Counted from the first letter of the stretch, positions 23,912 to 35,919 are shown. The stretch: DNA of 64,000 nucleotides from Eupeodes corollae (GCF_945859685.1 NC_079147.1:16223289-16287288), one strand, 5' to 3'. The notes: generated from the sequence alone by a model not told the origin. Made by a program: numbers and translations.

Positions 23912-25210
23912 TTATTCATTGTTTATTGTATCCAAGTCCTCCATGATCGCATCATGCAGTTGTTCGTTAATATTCAATCCCCAAAGGTAGTCCAAATGAT
24001 TCCATCTCGGATGTGGAACCTTATGTGCGCCCCTCAATGTTGATTCTTTCAGCTTTCTCATCAACTTTTCTACATCGACTTCCGATGACATATAATCATT
24101 TTCACTGTAATACAAGAAGATTGGCACATCAATCTTCTCAATCGGATAGTCCTTGGGCTTCTTCAACAGCTTCCCATGGTCGAACTCTCGGAATTTACCC
24201 GAGTTGTATTCTTGCAGATAATGAAAGATCTGATTCGTCGAAGCTCCAGCAGGTGTTGTTGCTAAAATTTCTGGAATAAGTGTCTAAAAGAATAGAGAGT
24301 TGATATGAAAATACGAGGGGGTAAAATATGGAGTCTTACACTTACCTTATTCATATTTTCATCATCAAACCCAGCCATAAGAAAGATCACATTCGAGCAC
24401 ATCGACTGATACTTTGAAGCATCGTGACAAGCCTTCTGCCCAAGCAGTTCCATTATCCTAGTATTTGGCAAAAATTCCAAGTTGCCAAATATATTCATCC
24501 AACTTTTTGGATTACCCAATAAAGGGGCAGCCAATTTAACCAACGGTGATTTCATGTTTTCCATAAACGCAACTGGTGCCATTAAATGTGCTGACTTTAT
24601 GCGGCTCTTGAATTTTGTATTCAGCGAGTTCAAAACCAAAAACGATGTGGTTCCTTGTGAATGTCCGAAATAATGGACTTGTTCTTCTCCTGTCTCATAC
24701 CGAACATAGTCGATCATAGCGGGTAAATCAATCATTCCGATTTCATGCCAATCGAATTTCCAGAACTTTGGCAACAAAGGGTGCAGCGTGGCGTGGTCTT
24801 TGGAGTAAGTATTGCCCCGAGCATTGCCCATCCAAACGTCATAGCCGGCATCGGAGAGAATGAAGGCCAATGCATTTTCTGTCCCTAGCAAAACCCAATC
24901 GCTTGAAGAGCACAACAGTCCGTGCATTAGGAAGGCCACTGGCCGTTGTCCATCGTAATTGACTCTTGCCGAGTAAGGGATTCTATGAAGACCCAAAATG
25001 TATCCATCGGATGTTTGAACAGAATGCTCCTCAAATGGATATCCATATTTTTCCACCAAAGTTCTCTGTAAATATAACACAAATTATTATTAATTACTTA
25101 AATGAATTTTAGGTTAGGAGCTTTACTGTAGTTATAGAACTGGCTTTTTCTTGTGGTGCACATGATATCAGGGGGACCAAAATGATAACAAATATCCAAA
25201 GCTGTTTCAT
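23912..25210 (-). CDS. Acid lipase B (Lip3-like), three exons
   Basis: This is a secreted acid lipase, 391 residues. Exons are 25210-25127, 25065-24346 and 24283-23912; introns are 61 and 62 bp, GT-AG, phase 0, at the same positions as in lipase A. Residues 1-18 (MKQLWIFVIILVPLISCA) are a signal peptide. Conserved features are YGYPFEEHSVQTSDGYILGL, the oxyanion HGLLCSSSDW, GNARGNTYS, nucleophile GHSQG with Ser164, CX9C, Asp331 (YSEND) and His364 (RWNHLDYLWG). All catalytic residues are canonical, so activity is expected. A TATAAAAG box lies 49 nt upstream of the ATG. LINE debris reaches almost to the stop codon on the downstream side. I chose the ATG because it opens the hydrophobic signal segment and splices in frame. 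Confidence 0.94.
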
Positions 25211-25258
25211 TGTTTAACGGTTTCAAATGAATGATATTGAATTTTGGACGATTTATTT

Positions 25259-25266
25259 CTTTTATA
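25259..25266 (-). promoter_or_regulatory. TATA box of lipase B
   Basis: TATAAAAG on the minus strand, 49 nt upstream of the lipase B ATG. The same octamer stands at 50 and 48 nt before the lipase C and D start codons, so it is probably the core promoter, giving a 5' leader of about 20 nt. Confidence 0.65.
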
Positions 25267-25269
25267 CCA

Positions 25270-26130
25270 TTTTAAAATTGTTATTTGAAAGTTCAATAGC
25301 TCAGATAAATAATTTTGCAGATCGATTTATTGTGGGGTGATAAGAAATGTTTGCGATTCCGTCCCTAAGTAAGCAGCTTTTTTTATCATTAAAAGACCCA
25401 ACTATGCAGCTTGTTAGTTGTCGACTGTTTTGTACTGTATTAGGACAAATTTAAAACTTTTGAGTCTGGAGCTGTATCGAATTATTAGTGGTTTTAACAC
25501 AAAATTTGCATACTTGCATTCGGGCTATCAGTATTAAAAAATAAATATTAACTTTTTCGTTTTAGAAACATTTTTGTCCACGCTTCTTCAAAAAAAACTT
25601 ATTATGCCTAAATGGGATACATTTCATGTTAATTTTTGGGTGTTCATATTTCAAATCAAAAAGTTTGATTAAGTTAGAGAAGTTTTAATATATGTTTTTG
25701 ACGATGCACGCTTAAACAACAAACAAGAATGTTGAAATTCCCAACAAAAATAGTGACTATTTTGAAGTCACTTGTTTCAATAGCTAAAGCACTGTCTCGG
25801 AAAGAAATAGTGAAACTAGTTCTGATATTATAAATATGTTCTACTTAGCTGGGCACCGATCCTTGGCTGGTAGGGGCATCCATTGATGTGTTGAGGTGCT
25901 GGATCTCTGGGAGGCCATTGTAATTGGGTTCCAATTGAGAGACACCCATAAACTGGAAATAGAGAAGCACTAGCTATGATGAAAATACTCCTGATTCCTG
26001 ATACACTGCTGACGAACGGACTCCATCTCGGTAAAATCCCAAGATGCGAATTGTTGTTTGATTTGTTTTTTTTTGCCGTCGTGTTTTCCATTCCGTGTTG
26101 CTTATGGTTATGGCGTTTGGTTCCATGTTA
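25270..26130. other. No gene firmly recognised
   Basis: The most coding-like frame is minus-strand 26091-25828 (MENTTAKKNKSNNNSHLGIL onward, 87 codons, with a PPRDPAPQHINGCPYQPR stretch). I know no family for it and it may be old retroelement gag-like sequence. Confidence 0.3.
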
Positions 26131-26137
26131 GGTTTAT

Positions 26138-26446
26138 TAATTGTTGGGAACTTTTGTTGAAGAAGAAAAAAAACTCAACACGAAAGTAAACTTTTGTTTT
26201 GGCGTCTGACAGTTCCTAGAAATATAATATTGGAGGCAGAAGACGGAGTGGGAATGGTTGAAGAACGGGAGGACTATATATATTTTAGACGAGTCGTTGT
26301 TAGTAGTTATCTGTGTTAGTGTTTTGTGTTGTTATTTAGAGTGAGTTGCGTTTGCGTAGTCTATGTGAGCATGGATATTAGTATTGGGTATGTAAATAGT
26401 AAGATTTCAAAGGCGCGAAAAATAAATTGAATTTTGGTACATAACT
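26138..26446 (+). repeat. Possible solo LTR
   Basis: The segment begins TGTTGGGAACTTTTG and contains TATATATATTTTAG followed about 30-60 bp later by GTTAGTGTTTTG. It has AATAAATTGAATTTTGG near its end and finishes ACATAACTA. This promoter-then-poly(A) layout in about 310 bp is LTR-like. No second copy, primer-binding site or gag-pol frame is visible, so it is only a candidate. Confidence 0.25.
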
Positions 26447-26449
26447 AAG

Positions 26450-27760
26450 GGGTTTCCCAATAGACAAAAAAAGATGGCTGGAATTTTTACATCACTCGAT
26501 AAAATTCCTTATGGTTAAGATTTTTCTTAGGGAATTCCGTCGATCTTTTGATCAAACAACGTCGAGCCAGTCAGGTGCCACAATATATCCAGTGGCGTAG
26601 TTACAAAGAAAAAGTTTTTTTCGGAACCTCAAAGTGACCTTGTGCACTTATAAATTATAGACTGAAAACGTAGTTTAATTGTGAATAAGCATTGAGTGAG
26701 GCTACCCATTATCGAATCTATATCGAACCCGGATAAGCACACGTGGCCGTTGTCGTCGTGGTACGAGTCGCCTTACGTTCTGGCAAGACCAAGGCAGGGC
26801 GTCCTAACAAGGATTCAGGTCTGAGCCAGTCAGTTCGAGTTGTTAAAGAAAAAAGGCACAAACCGCCGGTCTTTTTGTATGGGTCTTGTCTTGCCGGAAC
26901 TACTCGGATCCGGGCAAGATTTTGCCGATCCCTTCAGACTTACATAGAGCTCTCTGTAGGCAAAGAAAGGGGTTCGGGATACGAGATGTGCTCCCGGTAG
27001 TTGAAATTTTATTACGGGAAAGCAAAGCTTTTGGGTTTCAAAATGAGCTTGATGGAACTTTGAGCTTTTCAACAGGGGGTGCGGTAAAACGGACTAAGGT
27101 ACTGGTTATGGGGTGAGTATGGGATAGGACGGGATCATATTAGATAGGGTAATCCATACACGGTATATGGCAACGAATTCCAGGTTGGGAGGGACAAAGG
27201 CCAACAGTTGCAACACCGGCGGCAACGAACCGAAGTAGTGGATTGAAAGTATGACATGTTCGTATTCTTTTCTGGCATGATACAGTTTTTTTTTATTGAA
27301 ATAGTTGAGATCCTCCTGCGGGGGCAAGAACACCCCCCTTTTCCGACGAGCTTAACCGAGTGCAGTGCCCTCGCAGTTGGTTGTCTTTATAAACTCTTCT
27401 ATCGAACCTTCATTCTTTTAATACGGTAAACCTCTATTTGTCTACTTTCCTTCTACTAAAGCTTTCAACGGTTAGTTCCCCCTTTCTCGACTTCTCGTCT
27501 CCTTTTCCTCAATTTTCAATTCTGTAAGAAAACCCAACGCGACCAACAACAAGAAGCTTATTTCACGTGCCAACTTCAGCAAAGAAACAATTGCAGTCTA
27601 GTAACAAAAGTTTTCAGACCGTATTATTTCTTGTAGAACAATTTACCACCGAGGTATTGCGAATTGATACTCTTAGATTATTTCGGTCAAGTTGAAAATA
27701 GGTACATGTTAATGCTCCAAAAAAAGTGTAGGAATTGATCATGATAAGGAAAAATTTCAT
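26450..27760. other. GC-richer unidentified segment
   Basis: The stretch 26740-27370 is clearly less AT-rich than its surroundings. It carries overlapping open frames on both strands (for example plus 26743-27000 and 26886-27116). None has a domain I recognise. The compositional jump suggests inserted DNA, perhaps an internal part of a retroelement, but this is inference. Confidence 0.3.
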
Positions 27761-27789
27761 AAAAAGTACATACTGCTAAAGCCCTAGCC

Positions 27790-28000
27790 ATATGGTTGAT
27801 ATTGATTCGGTTTGTCGATTTTAAAATGTTGACACTTCTCGACGTTTCAAGGATCTTTAGAATTGAAATCAAAGAATTTAAGAGATATGTCTGTGTGTGC
27901 GTGTGTAAGAACGTCCGTCCGTCCTAGCGTTTGTAATACCATTTTTTGTCACCCGTATCTCAGGAGCTAGTATAGATATAGACTTCAGACTTCTTATAGA
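27790..28000 (+). repeat. Diverged 5' fragment of repeat family R175
   Basis: The sequence GACACTTCTCGACGTTTCAA and the later GATATGTCTGTGTGTGCGTG parallel the start of the R175 copies (GACATTTCTCGACGTTTCAA and AGATGTCTGTGCGTGCGTG). It lies just before a fuller copy. Confidence 0.5.
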
Positions 28001-28048
28001 AAATAAATTCAGAAAGGATTGTGAAGAAAATGGGGTGGATGGATTTTT

Positions 28049-29097
28049 AACCTCCATAGGAAGTTATTGTAATGGGTCCGATTTGTCAAATTGAAAATTT
28101 TGACATTTCTCGACGTTTCAAGGTCCCTAGAGTCGAAATAAAAGATTTTTAGAAAGATGTCTGTGCGTGCGTGTATACGTACGTTCATATGTCCGTACGT
28201 CAATACGTTCGTGACGTTTATTCGTCGTCCATCGCTCAAGAACCAGAAGAGATATCGACTTCAAAAAATGTTGTTATACAGATAATAAGACAGAAAGATG
28301 CAGAAATTGCAGTTTAAAAAAAGGTGAAAATTTTGGTTAACCCTAAATATCTTACGAACCAAAAACGCTAGAGATTTAAATTAAATTTTATATAATAAAC
28401 TGTAATGTGATACCAAACAAGTATATTTTTTGGAAAAATTCCATGTAACGGTTGTTTTTATAAATCGAAAAAACTGAACTGACTAAAATAAGATTTCATC
28501 TCCAAAATTGATTTTCGACTCAAATATCTTTTCAAAACTTTGAAATAATAGCTTCTTATAATTTTTACTTATAAGAAATATTGTTTTCAACAAAGTTTGA
28601 AAAAAATGGATTGACGTTTTTTTTTAAAAACCCTAAAAAAAACCTATAAAAGTTGGTAAAAATTGATTTTCGACTCAAATATCTTTTCAAAAATTGTAGC
28701 TATTGGCTTCAAACTTATTTTATCTCATAAAAAATATTGTTTTAAACATTCGATAAAATTAAAAAAAAAATCGAATTGAAAGTTTTTTTTACAACAAATA
28801 AAACTCTAAAAAAAAATACTAAAACTTGGTAAAAATTTACTTTCGACTCAAATAGCTTTTCAAAAATTAAAAATATTGGCTTCAAACTTATTTTATTTCA
28901 CAGAAAATATTGTTTTCGATATTCAGTAATTTTTATATAAAAATCCAACAGTCCGTTTTTTCATAAAAAATAAAATCTACAAAAAAAGGTACGCAAATTT
29001 TTTAAAAATTGATACGAGTACATATATACAAACTTTTAAGCAAGACAAATCGACAGACGGGATGGGAAGTTATCAGTGTGGGTCGCATCCTAGCCTC
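28049..29097 (+). repeat. Repeat R175, copy 1
   Basis: It begins AACCTCCATAGGAAGTTATT and ends GGTCGCATCCTAGCCTC, flanked on both sides by T5 runs. Inside, AT-rich monomers of about 170 bp recur with the core TGATTTTCGACTCAAATATC. No coding capacity; open frames come from the GTACGT-rich 5' segment. Compare the longer copy at 47851-49460. Confidence 0.75.
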
Positions 29098-29279
29098 TTT
29101 TTTTGATATTGAAATATGCCAAATTAAGAAAAAAAAGTTTTTAAAGAAAATCTATCGATTTGTTTATGAGGAAATTTTAATTTTGAACAACAAATTTGGG
29201 GACTAATATTATTTTTATTTTTAATCAAAACTCTAATTCAATTTAAAAAAAAATCAATTAATCAAAAAAACTGAACAAA

Positions 29280-30110
29280 AATTTGTGTCACCTCGAATAT
29301 TTTACGAACAAACAATTATTTTACATCTTAAATCATTGTATGACACCAACTTTAACGTTTTTGACATCTGGTTTAATTTTGACGGAAGAAAGTTTAGTTT
29401 ACAAAAATAAATCAAACATTAATAAAAATTAGTAAAAATTGATTTTTGACTCCAATATCTTGGCAAAAGTTGTTGATATTGGTTTCAAACTACAAACTAC
29501 AGTTAAATTTTTATAAAAATCCCATACAAAATAAAATTTACATAAAAATATTACACAAAATTGGTAAAAATAGAAAATCCGTTCTCGATATTTCGTGAAT
29601 AAAAAATGATTTCATTTTGTGCTAAATTCTTAAGAGACTGGAATCAGTATGTTTTTATATAAAAAATAAAAACTTTCAAAAAATCCTTCTAAAATTGGTA
29701 AAAATTGATTTTAGACTAAAAATCTCATTAACAAAATCCAATTTCGAAAACTAAAATTATGTTATCGTATGCAGAATATTGTTGCTAGCTTTTATATAAT
29801 TTTTTGGAGAGATTCATTTGACAACTTTTTACCAAAACACGATAACTTACAAACACATTAAAATACTTACTTAAAGCGGACCTGGGCCTTAACCAACATG
29901 TGTCTCGAGCCAGCTCAAACACAATAAAATACTCATAAGATAATGTTTTCGACTCCATCTTTAGGAGAACAAGGAAAAATTTGTTTTCAAATTTGTTAAT
30001 CTTTCATAAAATGATATTATTAATATTTTTTTGAACTTTAAGACAAAGCGACAGACGGTAAGAGGATTTATCAGTATGGCTCGCATCAAAGCATCACTTT
30101 TTAGTGTTAG
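29280..30110 (+). repeat. R175-related degraded copy
   Basis: Monomer-like blocks (TTGGTAAAAATTGATTTT and similar) continue to 30050-30100. There GACAAAGCGACAGACGG and TCAGTATGGCTCGCATC parallel the R175 right end GACAAATCGACAGA and CAGTGTGGGTCGCATC. Its left boundary is unclear. Confidence 0.5.
29867..29925 (-). repeat. RTE 3'-end remnant, antisense
   Basis: On the minus strand, ACATGTTGGTTAAGGCCCAG, then GTCCGC and TTTAAGTAAGTATT, match the end of the RTE copy at 22857-22916. It sits inside the degraded R175 stretch. Confidence 0.55.
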
Positions 30111-30124
30111 TCATTTTCAGTATA

Positions 30125-32005
30125 TACGCGTCGTAATGGCTAGAAGTGCGTAAGACTGCCATGCCAGAGGTGGTACTGACTGCCAAGCTAGGTACTGACT
30201 GCCGAGCTAGGTACTGACCAGCGTTACCACTTTACTTCAATTGAAGTAGATCTACTTCTTTTTTTCAAATAAATTTAAAATCTACTTCCTACTTCGCACC
30301 ATCATCAAAATATTGAAATCTACTTCATTTTCAATATCTGTTTTTTACCTACTTCAATTTTAATAAAAATATACTGAATCTACTCCTTTTTTCTCTCACT
30401 CTTGTATGTAGTCTTAAAACTTTATAGAGAATTAAAAATCGCTTGAGTATTTGCATTTGCAGTGAAGTTACGTCTTATCTAAAGTATTATAGTGTAACCC
30501 TTTTGTCATTTTCGACACACAAGTAAGGGTCTAGAAGGACCTTTATCATAATTTTTAGTCAAAAGGGCTGTTGAAAATGTCTAGGCCGTATTTCAATAAC
30601 AACAACTTGATTTTAGAAAATAATGCCCTAATTCTCATCGTTTCACTTTTCAATAGACGAAAATTATTTATTGTGTTTGTTTCGTTTCCAAACAATCCTT
30701 AACGACGTTTTAAAAGCTTATCGATCTCCCAATAACAAATTTACATAGTTTGATTTTGTAAATAAAATACATATAGTGTCCTGTATGGCAAGTTTGCATT
30801 CGAATTCGAGATTTTAATCAAACATGACATTACGATGGTAGAGAAGACGAAAAAAGTGGTCCCCTGATGTTTTCAAACTAAAAATAACAATAGTTTCAAT
30901 ACAAATTTGATAATTCGATTTTTTTTCAAAAACAAACCGATAGATTTTTTTAATTCTTGCTAAAATTTGTGTTTTTAGTTTAGCTTCTTTCAATATAAAA
31001 AATATATAAAGGCTATCCCATCCCAGCTAGAACCGTTATTTTGTTTTAAGTTTTCTCAAGAACTAAAATTTTTTTTTTCTGTCAAAAATATCCTTATTTT
31101 TATTTTTAATTTAAGAAAAAATATTATTTTTTTCGAAATTTGATTTCTTGAAAATGGGTTATCATTTTTTTACAAAATTGAAATGCCAGTCGTCTAATAA
31201 TAAGTTCAAAATTATATACAAAAATATTATTAAAATTATTTTTTCTTGAGAAATCAAATGGCATTTATATTTTTGAAAACAAACGTTTTTGCAGGTACAT
31301 TTTAATTCAATACAGGAAATTGTTTTACACAGACATTTTTGAATACATGAGCGAGTTCATGCGAACCAGTCGTGCATTTTATTTTTTGCTGTTTGTTAAT
31401 GTTTTAAGTTGTGCCCTAGTCTTATTTTGGAATTGATTGTTTGTTTTCAATATGAAAAGATATTTTCAAGTTGTCCAAAAACAAAGATAAAAGGTTTGTT
31501 GATTTACTAAAATTTTATTACGATTACAATAACTATTTCTTGAAGAACTCATCCTTTGCAATAAAAACATCCTAAAGTCATTTGATATGACCAACGCGAG
31601 CTCAATCTTTGCCTTTTCGTTGCTAACAACCAAGATTTAATTTAAGAAATGTTACATTAACATATAAAAGTTTATGATATGAAACCTTAAATAATTAAAA
31701 TTTTGTTTCTATTTTTTTATTAAAATAGTGTAATTTAAAAATATGTAGAATAATATGAAAAAGTTAATTTTTGAAATCTACTTCCATTTTTCTCAATCTA
31801 CTTCACTTTTTTCCTAAAATCTACTTTCACTTTTTTTTGAGAAGTGGTAACGCTGGTACTGACTGTTGCGAGCACTATCCTCCAAGGGTAGTGCTTGTCA
31901 TAAAAAGTGCTTTCTCAAATTTATTCGGATTAAGCGTACAAATTTAAGTTCTATTCCATTCCTGACATTGAGAGTTGTTAGTCGCTAGGCCTTGGTTAAT
32001 CCGAA
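30125..32005 (+). repeat. tRNA-derived SINE copy split by a hAT element
   Basis: The left part (30125-30170) resembles the SINE tRNA-like head (TCGTAATGGCTAGAAGTGCG). The right part (31864-32005) matches the SINE body (GTGCTTTCTCAAATT, CCATTCCTGACATTGAGAGT, GTCGCTAGGCCTTGGTT). The hAT element at 30219-31855 lies between. A 19-bp tandem repeat, GGTACTGACTGCC[A/G]AGCTA, stands twice at 30172-30209 next to the insertion point. Confidence 0.65.
30219..31855. mobile_element. Non-autonomous hAT element with 8-bp duplication
   Basis: Perfect 14-bp inverted ends CAGCGTTACCACTT (30219-30232 and inverse at 31842-31855) are bounded by identical 8-bp direct repeats GTACTGAC (30211-30218 and 31856-31863). 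This is the hAT signature. The subterminal regions repeat CTACTTC, a likely transposase-binding array. The 1637-bp interior shows no transposase frame. Confidence 0.88.
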
Positions 32006-32810
32006 TTGTTTATTTCGATTGATAGATTCGGCTTTTTAGATCTATCAAAACTTTAAAATACAATTGCTAGTAAATAACGAATTTGATTAAGTTGCATAAA
32101 TTCCATGTCCTGAATTATTAAACATTTAAAGCAGTTTTGTTCCTACTTAGAATCCATAATGGTAAAACATAACAACAAAAACTTTACTTCACAGTTGCAT
32201 ATCCAATATTGATACACATATGATTTCTTTTGATATACTTTTTGAGTAAAGAATTTAGATAAAAATACAAAAATACAATTTTAAAACAAAAACAATAATC
32301 TTAATGAAGCGTCGATCAAATTCCAATATCCTTTCATAAAAATATATTTTTAAGTAATAAATTGTATTCAACTGCATAATAATACATCGTATTATTTTAT
32401 TGCAACTTGGAATAACAATTTTTGTATATTCCCAATCTAAAATAATACCACTCTATGGTATATTTGCCCACACGCAGAGCGATAAAAATCAGTCTTGTTT
32501 ATAATAATAAATATTTCGTTATAATCTTGTTCAAAGATTACCATGGGAGGTTTATTATTTAATTTTAGGGTCATAAATTAACAAGAGATATTAAAACTTT
32601 TTTATAATTCACTTAAAATTAAAAATATGATCTAAGTCCAAGTGTAATAAATTATGTTTACAACTTTTTTGCAGTGATTAAAAAAATAAATAGAATTGTT
32701 TTAACTAGGTTAAACAATATTTACATAAAAATTATCGTTTTAATCTAAACAATTATAAATAAAGTGTAAAAATATAATTACTATGTTCTATAGGCGTGTA
32801 CGTCCTATTT
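32006..32810. other. AT-rich intergenic DNA
   Basis: Nothing recognised. Confidence 0.5.
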
Positions 32811-32814
32811 TTAT

Positions 32815-33050
32815 TTTTTTTTTCATTTCACCTCATTTTATTTATTTCGATAAGTTCTACATTTACAGAAACACATTAAGACTTACATACATTTTTTAAG
32901 ATTTAAATTGCTTCCTCTCAAAAGATGAAGGTGCGGTAAAAAAATTGCAATTTGTTAATAAGTGAATTCCACAAATGAATTGCAGAGACGCAAAATTAAC
33001 GTTTAAATATGTTGTGTGGAAAATGGGGTTAAAATAGATAGAATACTCTT
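32815..33050 (-). pseudogene. LINE C-terminal fragment
   Basis: The minus-strand frame reads FCVSAIHLWNSLINKLQFFY. The LWNSL motif is typical of the last 60 residues of jockey/CR1-type RT proteins. It abuts the plus-strand jockey copy that begins near 33055. Confidence 0.5.
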
Positions 33051-33054
33051 TGCG

Positions 33055-34195
33055 AATGAGCGTGCTTTTGGTATTGATGAATCTCTTCTTCGTTGGATTA
33101 GAAATTACCTTTCTAACCATTCAATACAAGTTGTGTTGGATGGTTACAAGTCTGAAATTCATAAAATAAATGCTGGTGTTCCCCAGGGCTCCGTTTTGTC
33201 TCCGACTCTCTTTCTTATATTCATAAATGATCTTATGTCTGCCTTTTCTAATCCATTAACCTGTTTCGCCGACGACAGTACCCTCAGCATCTCATACTAG
33301 TTTATAGATTCACATCCTTGTCCTTCGGATGTGGAACTTGAACGGCAGCGTATGATAAGCTCATTAAATTCTGATCTTGACAGCATTGTACAATGGGGAA
33401 TCAAAAACCGTGTAGAAGTTAATGCTTCGAAAACTAATGCTGTCTCCTGTCGTTATAGCGTAACACACCCTCGATGCCACTATCTATGAGTGGCACTTGC
33501 ATTCAAGAAATGAATCAACTGTCAGTACTTGGTATGTGCATCACAGATCACCTTTTATGGAACGATCATATATTTGATATTGCCAAAAATGCTGCCAGGT
33601 GCTTAGGATTTCTCCGACGGTGCAAGAAATTTTATACCCCTTCTGATCTGGCTCTAATTTACAAAGCCTTCATCCATCCAAAGCTTGAATATAATTCGCA
33701 AATCTAGGCAGGTGCCCCTAAAACAAGTTTAAATCTCTTGGATAGAATACAAAAAAGGGTTTTAAAAATGATAGGCGATAGAACTATAATCGAAACATTT
33801 ACATCACACCGCCGCAATGTTTCATGCCTTTCCTTGTTTTATTTTATTTATATTTTTACAAACAATGTTCTGTTAAACTAGCCAGTTGCATTCCACCCAT
33901 TAAACGATTCAGCCGTAATACTCGCACTTACAGGAATGCTCATCAGTTTACCCCTGATCTCAATTTCGGGCGTACTGTCAAGTATAGAGATTCTTTCTTA
34001 AATCGCACATCGAGAATGTGGAATGCTTTAGCCAACTCTGTTGTTCCCTCCCATTTTGATGTTCAGAACTTTAAGACCAATGTGCACCGGTATCTAATTT
34101 TAAATCCTTCCCTATTTTCCTAATGCTCGCACTGTGTTTAAATATAAACATATAAGGGGTACTAATAACCCCTTGAGTGCCTGTAAATTATTAAA
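33055..34195 (+). pseudogene. Jockey-type LINE, RT domain to 3' end
   Basis: The plus-strand copy has good RT motifs: LLRWIRNYLSNHSIQVVLDG, AGVPQGSVLSPTLFLIFIND, CFADDSTLSISY (the F.DD catalytic box), then a stop at 33298. It continues with INQ-type thumb SVLGMCITDHLLWNDHIFDI, RCLGFLRRCKKFYTPSDLAL and IYKAFIHPKLEYNSQI, and ends with RTSRMWNALANSVVPSHFDV. The 3' UTR has GGGGTACTAATAACCCCTTG, then an A-run. The 5' half of the element is missing and at least three stops or frameshifts are present. Confidence 0.8.
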
Positions 34196-34234
34196 AAAAA
34201 CTCCAGTTAGATAACCAGAACACCTATTGTTTTT

Positions 34235-34290
34235 TTTTATAATTTGCAGGCACTCAGGAGGTTATTAGTACCCTTTTAGACTTTTAGCTT
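34235..34290 (-). repeat. Jockey 3' tail in opposite orientation
   Basis: On the minus strand GGGTACTAATAACCTCCTGA then GTGCCTGCAAATTATAAAAA match the tail of the plus-strand copy ending at 34195. The two tails face each other with about 40 bp between. Confidence 0.6.
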
Positions 34291-34345
34291 AAAATTATAC
34301 TCTACTTGTCCCGGTAAACACATTATTTCAAATTCTCTGGATATA

Positions 34346-35611
34346 GAGTGTTCATAAAAATTGCAGTGGTTTTGATTTTATAATTAAAAAGTGTTAAAAA
34401 TTATTATTTTTTTTATTTTTCGGTAAGTAAATGTTTTAATATTTAAAGTTTTAAGTATTTGTAACATACTAGCATATAAAAAATTAATAAATATTAGCTC
34501 AATAGTGAACAATGGGACGGTCAAGACAATGCATCGAAGAAATTCGAAAACTTATTAGAAAACAGCGTTTCGAGGGAAAAACCTACAAAAATATTCAAGA
34601 CATCCAAGGCTGCTTAGCAAAAATTGTCAGTAACGCCTTAAAATGACAAAATAAACCGAAAACGCGAGGCCCAAAAAGGATGACTACTGAAAGAACTGAA
34701 ATTTATTTAGTTAGCAAAACGGAACCCCTTCATAGGCTCTTGGAAAATAAGAAATGGATTTTAACTGTCTGTTAACGCTGTCACCATACGAAGACGTCTT
34801 TTATAACCAAAGTTACCAGCCCGAAGTCGACGCAAGGTACCATCCTTGACGAAAAGGCATGTGGCAAAGAGAATGGAGTTTGTTAAAGCGCATAGAGATT
34901 GGGCAAAAGAGAAATGGAGGAATGTTCTGTGAAGCGATGAAAGCAAAGTCGTTCTATTTGGGTCTAAGGGTCGTCGAGAATATGTGAGAAGACCTTAAAA
35001 TGCAGCATACTATCCACGGTACACTATAAAAATAGTGAAGCATGGTGGAGGAAAAATTATGATATGAGCTTGCTTTTCATATTACGGGGTTGGGCCTATC
35101 TATTCCATGGGGGGTATAAGGGAAACAACTGAGTATGCGAAAATTCTCGAGGAGGTTATGTTATCCTATGCTGAAGAGGAAATGCCGTTGGTTTGGGTAT
35201 ACCAACAAGACAATGACCCAAACCATACGTCAAAAAAAGCAAAACCATGGTTTGCGGAGAAGAAGTTATCCGTTATGGAGTGGCCCGCTCAATCCCCCGA
35301 CCTTAACCCCATCACAGATTTGTAGGGGGATGTTAAGAACGCAGTTCATAAAGCAAACCCTAGTATTCGAAAAAATTGTGGGAAGCAGTGCGTGATTCGT
35401 GGAACGGAATACCAGTCGAGAGGTGTCAGGTTTTAGTGGACTCGTTGCCACGTAGATGCGAAGCGTCCTAAAAAACAATGGTTATGCAACAAAGAACTAA
35501 TTGTAAGCTAACATTATTTGTATATTTTCATATAACTTATTACAATATTTCTTACTTCTTGCATAATAGATCTAGTACTTTTTCATGCACTGCTATTTTT
35601 ATGAACAGCCA
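34346..35611 (+). pseudogene. Tc1-like (DD34E) transposon, inactivated
   Basis: The ends are imperfect inverted repeats: GTGTTCATAAAAATTGCAGTG (34348 onward) and GCACTGCTATTTTTATGAAC near 35588-35605. The transposase starts MGRSRQCIEEIRKLIRKQRF at 34512. The catalytic part retains ILEEVMLSYAEEEMPLVWVY, QQDNDPNHTSKKAKPW (second Asp) and MEWPAQSPDLNPITDL. The residue 34 positions after that Asp, normally Glu, is Thr, and the next Trp codon is TAG. Frameshifts occur earlier (34640-34990). It cannot be active. Confidence 0.75.
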
Positions 35612-35770
35612 TATATTTAAAAAACGGTTTTAACTATGACATAGCTAATAGTAAAAAATCGATAATACTAATTTTTTGTTATGATGAATAAATATTTTAG
35701 TTTGTTATTAGAAGTTTAATGAAATATATTATAACTTTGATATTGAAGGCCTTTATGTTTTATTTGAAGA

Positions 35771-35801
35771 GCACTACTAATTTTATGAACACAACTGTAT
35801 A
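35771..35801 (-). repeat. Isolated Tc1-like terminal repeat
   Basis: On the minus strand TATACAGTTGTGTTCATAAA then ATTAGTAGTGC resembles the ends of the Tc1 copy just to the left, in the orientation of a left end. No element body follows it. Confidence 0.45.
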
Positions 35802-35919
35802 TTATTATTTAAAAATTGATCATAACTGTTAAGAATCTTATAACTTTTTATAAACCAATTTCGTTGAGCTCGATAAGTACTTTAGAAATATCGACTGAAA
35901 AACTGAATTTTAAATTTAA

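Noticed and set aside
24482..24673. Plus-strand frames inside lipase exons (also 24013-24279, 41958-42194, 59369-59554)
   Set aside because: They are antisense shadows of well-supported lipase exons.
25828..26091. 87-codon minus frame near lipase B
   Set aside because: Coding-like in part, but I know no homologue and it has no partner exons; not strong enough to call a gene.
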